DNA of 64,000 bases from Ischnura elegans (Eukaryota > Arthropoda > Insecta > Odonata > Coenagrionidae). Positions 10,542 through 23,100 of this stretch are shown one piece after another. The notes below the pieces were generated by a model, which was given only the letters and a program-made list of their open reading frames with translations, was not told the DNA's origin and searched no databases. The stretch covers positions 109,883,111-109,947,110 of the forward strand of contig NC_060247.1 in NCBI RefSeq assembly GCF_921293095.1, read 5' to 3'. Position 1 is the first letter of the stretch; the number at the start of each line of letters is the position of its first letter. Made by a program: the position numbers and the translations under genes.

Positions 10542-13500
10542 GGGGAGACTGGGGCACAGTGGGACAGTTTTAGCAATTCATTTTTATTTCCCACAGAATT
10601 CCCACACATTGGAAAATGGAAAATTCTGGTGCCATTGCTTGGAGAGTATATTCTAAAACGTATATAAAAATCTGCAAGTAATAGAATTAACTTAAAATAG
10701 TTGAAATATTTAAGTTTCTTCTTTGAAGAAAAGTGTCCCACTCTGCCCCAGCCTGGGTTAGAGTGGGACAGTGCACGGGGCAGAGTGGGACAGGCTCGCA
10801 TTAATAAATAAAATATATAGTTTAAATTAATTGAGGGTACAAATGAATAAATTAACACTAATAGGTCAAATATACATGCTAGCAAACTTATTAATCAAGA
10901 AAGTTTTATTCAAGATACATGAGCTGATAAAAAATATCAAGTCATATAATTATAAACTTAAGTCACAATTTATTTCTTCAAAATTTAATTTGTTTAATGG
11001 CTGAAGTTCTGTCAACTGTCCTTTGTGGTAAATTTAGTCACTGTATTCTAAAACTGTTTTCTAACACTGTAGCTATTTTTTCCATTTCCAATCCTTTTTT
11101 GTAGTCCTTTAATGTGAAAATCTTAAATTTTCTTGACATTTTTATCGCTCATTTTATAACATTTTCTTATGAGGAGGCTGTTTTTTCTCCCTTTCCTTAG
11201 ATGATATTAATATTCCAGTCTCTTTTTAACTTGTGTATTCGTAGATTTCTTATCTTTTCTTTTGTCTAGTATTTTTAGATATTAGCCTGATAGATTTTGG
11301 ACGTATTTCCTCAGGGGGTGACAACTTTGCCCTCTAAAACAAGGTTTCAACCTGGGATATCTTGGGCTTTCGAGATTCTACTCGGGTTCTAAATTAAAGT
11401 CTAAAGGTGCAACAAACTGATCTTTGACAGTGTCTTGGACAAGGTCTTTGTCATTAAAATACTTGGGTTAACAAGGCATATCCTAGTTGAACCAATCATA
11501 CAAATAATATTATTAGGTGTAAATGTTTTTTTTATATGCTCTACCCACTAACTCAGCCAAGTTGCAAATTGTTATTCTCTCTCCTGGGTGGTTTATTGGC
11601 CATTTACGGTCATTTTATGTTTTTTCAATGGGCCGAACACACAGTTATCTAATTGCTGCGGTTTGTGACTGCAGTGAGGAGAAAAAGTAAAAAGTACCAC
11701 CCAATCATTTTTACTTAATCAATAGCATCGGCAGAAATGTACGATTCATGATTATGTAAAATAAGCAATGCAGGATTTTCTTTAAAGCATTTTTCATGAA
11801 TGATGAAATGTTTTAAAACCAGCAAAAATAAACTGATAGTCATCCATCCAGAAGGGTTTGCGGTATCTACTGATCCCATGGGTCACTTAAACAGTAATTT
11901 CATTCTAGATAACATAAAAAGTGGAGGAATTGTATTAACCTGAACATTTATAATATAGCATAATGTCATTGAGGAACCTCTTTCAGAGGAGACAACTTTA
12001 CCTACTTGTTTTTCACCTTTGGGGGCTATAACTTTTCCTTGGAGTTGAACGGTAGTGGAACCACTTTCATCATGATTACACTTCCAGCGGAAAATACGTG
12101 TTTCACATAAATACCCGATGGATTGGAATAAAATGCACTCACAACCGTCCTATAGAAGCCAATGCCTCTTGCCATTGAGGTTGCCTCTAGTTTCCGTTGA
12201 CTAATCGAAGGATTTCGCTTCATAAAACCGTAAAACAAACCATCGTCAGTGATTTATTTCTGATCGCAGGTTGGCGGGTATTTTTTTCCATTTCTCTGAG
12301 CAAACTCATATGCTAATTTTTTCGTGCGCAGAGGAGATAATCGGTGGTGCAGTCGTGCTGCAGTTGTAAGTCAGAGTTTACTTTGGTGGTAATTTACTTC
12401 ATAAGCTATGAATCTAAAAAATTCAATTTATAAATAATTTGAATTAAGTAGATAATATAAAACAAATATTCTTGTCTCAAAATTCTCTTTAAAAATTAAA
12501 TTTTAATTGCCTACTATCCTTCCTTTCACGCTAATCACTGAATGTTCCCTGAGCAAGCCTATAGAAAGGAGAAACGTCGCAGCAACTAATGTTTATGAGA
12601 CTCTCTCTTCTCACTACCTCAACCTCGCTTTTGGCCAAGACTGAACTGTTCCGTACAAAGTGCACATCTATAAAACAAATGTGAGATTCAGGAAATGTAG
12701 ACAAATTGTCGCATACGATCGGGGTTCACACTAATTATTCACTTCGGCTTTACTTTTCTTATGTTCATTGCTGTTGGCATTTTGTAGTATTGTCCTCACA
12801 TTCAGGGGCGGATCCAGGATTTCTTTCTGGGAGGGGCACAAGCAAGGCCGTATCCAGGATTTTGGTCAGGGGGGGGCACAAGGATACCTCGTCATACAAA
12901 ACGAACGAAATGATAATGGGACCGTATTAAAAATGTAGCATATTTTTAAGGCTCTGGGGGGGGGCACGTGCCCCCGTGCCCCCCCTGGATCCGCCTATGC
13001 TCACATTGTTGAATTGAAATGTACTTCAAATCCTAAGGAATCAATATGGAGTCAAAACACTATAAAGTAAGCATGATATGAAATTTGAGTGCGTTTAGGT
13101 TACAGAGATTGATAATTCGAAGCACCTGGGCTGTATGTCGGCATCCAACTGTGCCCCAATCTGAGTTGTCCCACTGTACCCCAATCCAAGTTGTCCCACT
13201 GTGCCCCAATTTCAGCTGTCCCAATGTGGCCCGCATGTCCTGAAGTCTTATTTTATTCAGAAAAATGTTTAAACGTGTTACTTTCGTATAATATGCTTAG
13301 TAAATTATTTTAAAGTCTCTAAATAATGTATTCGCCAAGTATTTCCGGATAAAACTTGCTATAATTAGGAGAATTGCATTAATTTTCACAACATGAAAGT
13401 TGCGAAAATCATAGCAAAAAACATATTTTATAACATTTACGCGAAGCTACATAAGATTATGAAATAAGATTTTTGTGTAACATTCCTCGTAATATGACCT

Positions 13501-13597
13501 CCTTAATTTTAATGAATTTGTCTTTTGACCGAGTAAATTGTTTAAATAAAGCAATTATCCCACTGTACCCCGTGTCCCACTGTGCCCCAGTCTCCCC
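10542..13597 (-). mobile_element. Pogo/Tigger-type DNA transposon, decayed but with both ends
   Basis: Terminal inverted repeats of about 25 bp start GGGGAGACTGGGGCACAGTG and are flanked by TA on both sides. The minus strand carries transposase fragments. At 12238-12026 it reads FYGFMKRNPSISQRKLEATS, then MARGIGFYR; at about 11690-11600 FTFSPHCSHKPQQLDNCVFG, then P-L-K-K, with F-x-P-H-x-S-H-x-x-Q-P/Q-L-D as in pogo DDE domains. Several stops and frame changes break the gene. Subterminal repeats of TGTCCCACTGTGCCCCA type lie at 10737-10795 and 13145-13230. A hAT MITE (12803-12999) is inserted in it. Confidence 0.8.
12803..12999. mobile_element. hAT MITE with perfect 8-bp target duplication
   Basis: Ends CAGGGGCGGATCCAGGA and the inverted CCTGGATCCGCCTATG, flanked by CTCACATT at 12795-12802 and 13000-13007. 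Length 197 bp, with G/C-rich runs inside the ends. It sits inside the pogo element. Related copies or ends: 35192-35395, 29857, 53992 and 61815. Confidence 0.85.
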
Positions 13598-14040
13598 TAC
13601 ATATTTTTTGCAGAGAAAAAGAGATAATTTTATTTTTGGCGATTTTATTAACAAATAAAAGCAAGAAATAAGGGGAAATCAAGGTTATAATAATAATTCA
13701 GGATTTTAAGAAAAACTATCTTCTATTTACCGAATGCTATTGATTTTGATGAAGTATTAAATTTGTTCAATTACTGGAAATATGAAAGTGATGAAATCTG
13801 GAATACATTAATATTATTTTACATATTAAGGCACTCGTTGAAGTACATTTATATATAAGTGCTTATTACTTGATATTCGCAAACACCGAGCTGCCATATT
13901 GGTAAAACTTGTTTTAATACAAAATTACAAGGTGACATTAAATATAAACATTTTAAGTGATGCAATCAAGTTTCGTTTACACATTTATAAATTATATTTG
14001 TGATGTAAATGAATATATGCCATTTGAGTAGACAGAATAT

Positions 14041-14046
14041 TTTATT
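14041..14046 (-). terminator. Polyadenylation signal, gene B
   Basis: AATAAA on the minus strand about 145 nt after the TGA of gene B, in the same context (ATAAATAAAAT) as the signals after genes C and E. Confidence 0.5.
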
Positions 14047-14188
14047 TATATTTTAAAAGTAATTTGGTTCAGAAAATCTGTTTCATTGGCGATGGAAAAA
14101 TATCAGTTTAATTCTTAGAAACATAAGAACTATGCTTGTCAAATTATGCTGCTGAATGGGCGATCCGCAAGTGTTGCATATCTTTTCT

Positions 14189-17100
14189 TCATACAAACTC
14201 GGAGCAGGTTGGCAAGTTTCTGAATTGGGATACAAGACTTGTTACGGCTCTCTGAACATCCGAGGAGCAGGATTCGGCACCCCTCTCAGTACATTCCAGG
14301 AATCCATGGAATCCCCTGAGGTGATTAAAAGGTGAAATAGTTAAGATGTTACACACATGTAGTGCTAAATACAGTAAAACTGTTTTCATTTTATCTTTGC
14401 GGGTGAGCTGGTGTGGCTAAAGCAAGTGGGGGTAGCGGGGATGGAATTTTCTCGCCACGTGATTTTCTCTTTGTCAATCAACAGACAGCAGGCGTGGCCT
14501 AGTATTTCGGAAAATTAGGCGTGGCCTCAGTCAGCCGCTATCAGACCTTCGCCGTGTTAACACTTTGAGACCGATCGTCATCTATAGATGACGCGCCGGA
14601 CTCTGCCCAGCTCCGAGCGTCATCTACAGATGACGGTAGACTGCGCTCGGCAAAATTTTCGGGTCTGGGCAAAGTTAAAATTTTTACCTTCGGGCTGAAT
14701 ATGTTCATATCGTGTATCTGCTAGTGGAGCTGCGATGCCAAACCTCACGCGTTTTCCCTGCATGTCTTTAAGAATGCCTTTCACCAACGGTGCGGCATTC
14801 AGCTTAGTAGTTGACAATGTCATGGTCATTTGTGAAGGGAAATTTCTCAATATCTTCCAAATGAGTAGGAATCTCGGCGCCGGGCCCAAAATACCTGTGG
14901 CCACCCATGGCTCATACGTTTTCAATTTTCGTAACACTCATCTAACTAGGGTGGCTATGTGCTATCGTTTTCAAAAGTATGTAGACACCCACGAGCCCCA
15001 CTTAAATGATGTGGTAGGGTCGGTAAAAACTTGGAAGGTTGGCACATGAGAAAGCCTGCATCTCTCACCAGTACGCCGACAAGAGCCGACGAGGACAGAC
15101 GCGGGGGCGATCGGGATAGCGAGACAGGAGTCAAACTACAAGCGCTATAGCCCAAGCGGATGGAATACACTGAGGAAACTCACGATCACGCACACGTTTT
15201 GGCAGTATGGAGATTTTTCATTTGGGCTCCCTGGCGAGGTTGTTCCTCTCTTTAGATTCAAATTTGGACTCACCGTGAACACGGAATGTTTATATGGCTC
15301 CGTTGTTGAGTAGGATTACTTCACGCGCATTTGATGCTCTGAAGTTATGGGGGGGATTCGAATCTGAGTCAATTGTATTTTATTTATTTTGTGAAAGGTC
15401 AACTGATAACATCAACATAATAGATATAGTTGACTCAATAAAAAAAATTAACACCGAATTTTTTCAGCGACTAATTTTTTTTTAAATCCTCAATCCGCCT
15501 CAATCAATGACTCAATCTGCCTTAACACATTTATTCCTAAGCAAATTTATTCAAAGAGTGGAAATAAGCAGGGGAGGAGGCAGACGTTGTAATTTGTCCT
15601 TGCTACTGTCCGTTGAAGAAATGGATGATATCCATCCGGTCATAAATTTATATTATTTATATCAATGACGAATTTAAATAATTTTTTCTCATGAAAACAA
15701 TCTTAATTTTTGCAATGAAGTTCTCCCTGTTATGGATACTATTAGTTTTGAATACAACACAGATGATTAGGTTCATTGATTCCTGTAACGACAGTTTAAA
15801 GGCTGTTTTCTAACATAATGGAATTGAACTCCCCTCGAAAGCATTAGCTCATGGAATTGACTTGAAAGAATCTTACCAGAATATGTAGTAAATTTTTCAT
15901 TACGAAAAATTGGTGGAGAATCGAAAGTAGCTGCATTTTTACTGGGCATACAGTTTGACTGCACGAAATATTATTGCTTCTTCTGCGATTGGGATAGCAG
16001 AGACAGAAAAAATCATTACTTGAAAAAAGATTGGCTCTAAGCACTCGTAAGCACTCGTTACTGGATTCAAAAATGTCCTTTCATCTTTTTTTACGATCCT
16101 AAAAATATCATTTTGCCACCTCTAAGTATTAAATTAGGGCTTTTTGAAAATTTTGTAAAAGATATGTGTAAAAATGGTGCAGTTTTTGCTTATTTGAAAC
16201 AAATTTCCTAAAAATCACTAAAAAAACAGATAATAGAAGGTTTTTGCATTGGGCCACAGAATTTTTTTAAGATGCGCTGAAGAATTCGGAATTTTGACCA
16301 CAAGAGTTCCACAAAAAAATCGCGTGGAAGGCATTCAAAAATGCATTTGAAGGTTTTCCAGGAAAGAGAGTAGCTAAATATCACCACAATCTGGTGGTTA
16401 ATGTAATTAAATAGCACAAAAAACGGGCTGCTCTACTTATTCAAAACAAATCACTTCATTGGCTCACACCTGGACTTTTTTCCTACAAACTTTGGCGCCG
16501 TTAGTGATCAACACGATAGGTGTTTTCACCAGAATATTCTACAGATACACGAATGGCACCAAAAGTTCAGCAACATTTTATCAGATTAGTAGTGGACACT
16601 GAAAAGGGATACGGCAGAAGCTAAATGTGCGAGAAAAATGCGAGTGAGTACCCATTTTTCACATAATTTTAACTAACAATTTATTTACTTAAACTCCCTT
16701 GAATCCCCGTTGAATTCGATTGTCCTAAAAAAAACTTAACGTGATAGAAAACATCTGGGCCCAGTTTCGGAATCAGCCCGAAAAATACCAGATGATCGGC
16801 GAAAAACATGGAGAAACTATTTTTTGGTTCATCAGCGTTATCGATTGAGTTGCAAACATCATGATCTACGGCTATCAATATGATTTCAACAACGAGTGTA
16901 TCTGGCTATTTATTGAGTATTGTCCATGATATCAGAAGAGATTTTTATCAATGGAAAATTGACAGTAGCAAGGACAAATTACAACCTCTGCCACTTCCCC
17001 AGCTTATTTCCACTCTTTGAATAAATTTGCTCTTTGAAATAAATGTGTGCAGATTTAGTCATTCATGTTAAAAAATTAGTCACTAAAAAAATTCGGTGTT

Positions 17101-20100
17101 AATTTTTTTATTGAGTAAACTATATATATTATGTTGATGTTATCAATTGACCTTTCACAAAATAAAAAAATACAATTGGTTCATATTCGAATCCCCCCCC
17201 CCCCATAACTTCATTGCGCGTGAAGTATTCCTACTCAGCTACGGAGCCACAGACACATTCCGTGTTCACGGTGAGTCCAAATATGAATCTGAAGAGAGGA
17301 AATCCTCGCCACATAAACCTATGAAATGAAACCAATAAAACTATGAAATGAATTTAAAATTTTTGCTGCCTTTGAGCATAGCGTATGTTTTCTGCGTTGC
17401 TAAGTATAGAAAGGGAAGAAAATGACATTTATGGTGCTACAATTTACATAGCATAAAACTCAGATTTCCTAACGTAAAATAAAATGTTTGAAGCATAAAA
17501 TTTGCTACCCTGGGCCAATGAGCAAGCAATTTAAAGATAGTACTATTTCATCATTTTTTTACCCATAAGATAGTAAGAAATAGCACTCTCAAGCCTTGCA
17601 AAAAACAGTGTCATAGAATATAACGAATTAATAGGAACTGTGGAAAATGAAATATCACATTTGAAAAACTACTTTTACGTCAGTGGCATCATAAATGTGA
17701 ATTTTTTTTATCAAAATTAAATGCTGTGAATCATTAGAAGAAAATGCTTGATTCATAATAAAGAAATATTTATCAAAGTTACATCGGGAGTAAATTTTAT
17801 GAGCTTTGAGCTAGCTTTTAATATGAGTTTTACTTTATGAATACGTCGTCATGAGGAAACCTTTCAGTTCCGGATGCGAAAATATTGAACTATGGTTTTA
17901 TTTTTATGTAAAATACCTCGAACGACCCACAAAAAACTTACCTGCAGAGGACACCTGCATCGATTGCACTGTATTTTGGGTTTGAAGAGTCACAGAAGGC
18001 AGCTTCGTCAGCGTCATCAATGAAGTTCAAAAAAGATATGCAGGCACGCCGTTTTTTCTGGAAGCACGCACTGCTTTCCTGGTCTCCGAAAACTGAAATA
18101 TTAAGTTAAAATATCAGTTGACAAAGTAGGGTAGGTAAGCGAAGAGGTTATTTTTAATAAAATAATACAACATTAATTGTTTTTTATAAAGAACTACGTC
18201 TTAATCGCGAACTGAATAGATTGCAACTTTTGTCAGTAAATTTTTGTTCAATAGCATTGAAATAAACAAATTTGCTGTTATGCGTTCTCGTTGTAATCAT
18301 TCTCCTTCGTTCAAATGATTGCAGCGCCGCCATCGAATTTTTGTGGCCATTTTTTGAACTTGTTAATTTATTTAATTTAATATAATTCATATTGAATTCA
18401 GAATAAAATCGAGATACCCTCAAAATCACAATAAAAGTTTTTTAATATCGCATTGCGATCTAGTTCTGAGTTATTCTGTAAATTTCAGCTCGATAGGAAA
18501 TCAGAAAGTGACTTGAAATTGAGTGGACAGATTTGACCTGGACATGATGAAAAACAGCAAAATGAGTTTACAAAGTCGTTAGAATTTTAGCATATGAGTC
18601 ATATTCTGATGCAGATACATTACCAGAACTCAGAGTAGACTCTATCTCACAAAATGAAGTGAGTCCTTCCCTTGTAAACTGCATAAGAATAGGAACCATT
18701 ATTTTTGACCTGTTTGAAAGAAGCATAGCTTCTTCTGCGGCTGCTTCTATGCAGTGATTAATCTCGTCGCGTCTCCTTTGGGGAAAATGGAAGGAAGAAC
18801 ATATTAGGCACTTGGACCTTAAAGGGTTAAAACGCCTCACATACTTAATGGGTGCCCCGTAACAGAATCAATTCCACATTATATTTTTAGCATTATCATT
18901 TCTGTCATAGAAAGTTTCGTTTCATTTTAATTTTGTGTGTTTTCTTAAATCCCACTCACCTGCACATGTTTCGGCATTTGACACACTTTGTATCGCTGTG
19001 CAATCGCCTCGTTTCGTTCATGCTCTCCTCTGAAAATAAATCTCCAATGCACTTGTTAACGGCCTCAGTTTGGCTCTGAAAAGGAAACGTAATATACGTA
19101 TAGATTGACGATATTTTGAAATACTTGTTACAGCTACTCCCGCCGTTTTTGACATTGATCATTTTATCTCAACCAAGGACTATTTTAATGGACATATTAA
19201 TTTCATAATAATAATCTGTTACAAGATATTAATAAATTATTGACACTGGGAAACTGCCACTTTCTTGTCTTATATGGGTGATTAGCTTTTGACTGACTTT
19301 TTTTTACCTCTGAATATGAAAGTTGTTATCTATCAAGTTAACTTTTTAAGCTCTTTTTGTCTCATACGTCATAAAAAAATTCAAATTGAGGAATGTAAAG
19401 TTACATCTTACCTTATCTAATGTCCGTAGAGGAAATTTTTAGGTAAAGATATTTTAACGAATGGTTTAGCGATGCGCGTGAAATGGGAAAAAAATCAGTG
19501 CATGCAATCCCCTCAACATCGAAAACCCCCAGGAAGTAAAAGTGCGTGCCATCGTCTCACTATAGTATCTCCTGCATAATTAGACTCCTATTCACTTATC
19601 GCTAATCTATTTCAGCGTCAGCCCCCGGGCACCAGTCTGATAGGACTTACGTCAGCCAATTGGAGAGCCTCCTGTGATCGACGCTCAATCTAGCAGTGTG
19701 TGGTCACAATAGGGTGGTTTCCTATTATTTTTTTATTGCCTTAATCGAAAGGTTATTACTCCTGGAGTACGTATTTCACGGTTTTAAATTTTTACATGAC
19801 GATATCTATTTTTCGCGATTAAATGAAAAGTGAAAAATTTCAAGCGCGCGAAAACGCGACGCGTAAGTATGAATGCCGGGAAATCTCTCCGTCTGACGTA
19901 TTTCTGGTTCCCGCTGCCACCCTGTGAGGTAACCTTGAGGCGAGTTGAGCGCTGATACGACGCAGGCTGCTAGCGGGTAGCTGAGTACCCGGCTGGCTGG
20001 TAGCGCTTGGCTTAAATAAGGATTATTAATACCTTATCAAATGAAGAAAACTTTCCGACCTTAGCCAGTTTTAATAAGTGATTATTAAAACATGTTTCCC

Positions 20101-23100
20101 TGATCTCTGCGCCTCATACTTGCATTGGTAACCTCAGACGATGTATAACTCCTCTCCTCTCGTGTAGAAACTAGGTCTCTGTGACGTCACGCGGAATGGA
20201 ATCGCATGGGCGCCAATCTGGCCTTTTTCAAATGAGGATAAAATTTGACCCTTGCCATTCGTCTAAACCGGTATTTCAAAAACCAAATAATTTGTGTATT
20301 ATGAGTACACTAATGGTGGGTAACGAATCGCAATCAATGCCTTTCGTTTTCTTTGATGAATGAAACTACCCTATTACACAATATTTTGTGAAAAAACTTG
20401 ACGTGCTTGAAGAAAACTAATAACAATTTTGAAATCAGTATGTCTATTTTAGTATGAAGCAGCTAAAACATTGAAGTCAACCGCAAATGTGTTGAGAAAT
20501 GTTCCCCAGTGTAACCACGATAATCGTATAATCTAAACCTTTGCCGAATACGAATACAATTTTACAGGCAGAGTCGTACCCAGGGCACTGGGCGCCGAGC
20601 TCTAATCAAACAGCCACCTCATTCATGCATTAATGACACTTGAACTTCGACTCCATGTGCGAATAAATATAGAACTTACAATGGAAAAATATAACACTCA
20701 GTCATAGCATTAATAGAGGCAGTAGGAAGGATACTGGAATATAGATCAAGGTTTAATCAAGTGCAGTAAAACTCGCTTATAACGATCATGCTTGTGACAA
20801 AATCTCGCTAATAACGAGGTGACTTTATGTAGTCCGTTGGACTTTCCTATGATCACCAATGTTAACTTCCTCGCATGTAACGAATTCGGATGATACGAAA
20901 TCCCAGCTAAAGTATTATTTGTTCCCTAGGGGAACTATAACCTCTTCTATAGAAAATAAAGGCAATATTCGCTACCTAACAATTCCCAAACTTATCATCA
21001 GTTGTTCTCACGCGTAGCCATTATCACATAGTTTATTTATTTAACACCAAAAACAGCACTGAGGCCTTTACATTGGGTTATAAAATTAGTAATAAATTAT
21101 GTAAATATGATAAAAACAATTATAAAATAAAATCATAAATGACAAGGATGTGTAACCAATGCAATATGTACAAAATAGTGGGTATCATAATGAGAGGCTT
21201 TGTAGTTGGCTGTTGAGACTGGTGCTGGAGGCAAAGAGGTCAAGGGAAAAAGAAGAAGTTCTAATCTTGATCTCATAATCCGTCCCTTTACAGTTGTTTG
21301 ATGGAAGGAGTGGAACGATGGTTAATTGTTACGGATCTGTTGCTTAAATAAGGACGATTAACAGAATATTAGCCGGCAAAATCCTTATAAGACCTGAGTA
21401 AGATCTTATAAGGATTTTTCAAGGATATTTTTAAGGATAAGAAGTATCTTATAAGATAAGAATCTATAAATGAAGAGGGCAACATCCTTTATTATGAATA
21501 TAACGAAATTCCGATTATAAAAAAATAGATCGATGTTTCCCTGAAATATTGTTCTGAGCGAGTTTAACATAATTGGAAACTAATATTTTTCTTCAAGAAG
21601 AGGAAAATATGTTGACTGCCCAAATAAGACTTTATAAAGACTTAAATAATTATTTCATGCACATATAGTAAGCGGAAGAAATGCATGCATGCCATTTTTC
21701 ACAATTTTGTGGGTAGTTACCACAGCTTTTGACTGACATGCCGCAAGCACTGGGTCCTGAGCGATAAGGGTTGGTGATTCATCAGATTCGGATGATGATT
21801 CGTCGCTTGAAACGGCGGCTAGTAATGCCATTAATGTGCCTGTGAGTTGAAGAGAAAGAAATAATGGAATGAGAACAACTTCTCACCTCCCTCAAGCATG
21901 ATTGACGTTTTCACCACTTACAGTTCTGTACTCTTTGTCACTGTCACAATTGATGATGAGATGCCAATAATAGACAGCAAACCAGAATAGGTTGTCAAAT
22001 AAATGTCCAAAGATTTCCTAATTTATTATCACATGATTTTTGGGAGATGAGTATGCATCAATATTTGTTTATCTATTATTCAGCCTCAGACAAAATCACC
22101 TCAAACGTAATTATTCGTAAAAATACGGTTCAAAAATTCAAATAAAGGAACTTCTGCGCTGAAATTTGAGATTTTTGTAGCATTTTTTGCGGATTAAAAA
22201 ATTCGCTCGAAATTAGGAACCTTGTGTAAATAAAAGAACGCGGAGATATTCAAATCAAGGAAAAAAGGGGTAATCACAGAGATAAAATAATTATAAATGG
22301 ATAAAAAATATGTTAAGTGTTAAATAGAGCAGAATTTTAGAATAAAGAAAAACAATTTCCCGGAAGATGACATGAATTTTAAGTTAAAATTAAATATGCT
22401 TAAACTGAAGTGCTGAGCGTGAAGTCAGTAGGCACGTCTGATAAATGAACCTTATCACTCTTTCCTCTTGTCTATCGTGTCCTCTCGACTTCAGGCCAAA
22501 TACGTCAGCTCTCAGTCCCTGAGAAAGATGTAAATGCAATATCCTGAATCACTCTTGCTACCACCCTCAATTTCTAAGGACATATCTCAATCTCCCCCGC
22601 CTAACAAAGAATGTATGGATATACGTACTCCTGCCATGTTTTAATCCATATTCATAATGACATAGTTCGCCGAAGTCAGGATCGTTCAGTAAAATCTGTT
22701 TACCATATAAACTCTTTTCTGTGATTATGCAACCTTTTTCACGGTTCCGCACAAAATGGCGACATCTATCCTATTTAGGCTTAGCTTTCACTACATGCTG
22801 ATATGGCTTTAGATCTTGACGAAAGCGCAGTAAGCGATAATGTATGTAAATGCCCGATCGAAGAGAACGGACAAAAATTGATAGTTAAAAAACACAGAAA
22901 CACATAAAAAAGGGACACTCACAAAAACTAGCAGACGTTTCAGCGGGTTCACCCGCTTTCAATATCTCAATCAATCTTAGCCTATCAAGTAGTCTACGAT
23001 TTTTTACCGGCTCTCAGCCCAAGCAATACAAGTCCTTCGCCACGCTTACTGATCCGGCTTCTCTACATACTGAAACAGTAATTCCGGCAAATATTTTTTT

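Noticed and set aside
18184-18429. 81-codon minus-strand frame in intron 4 of gene B
   Set aside because: It lies between exons 4 and 5, has no counterpart in C or E, and has no recognisable domain.
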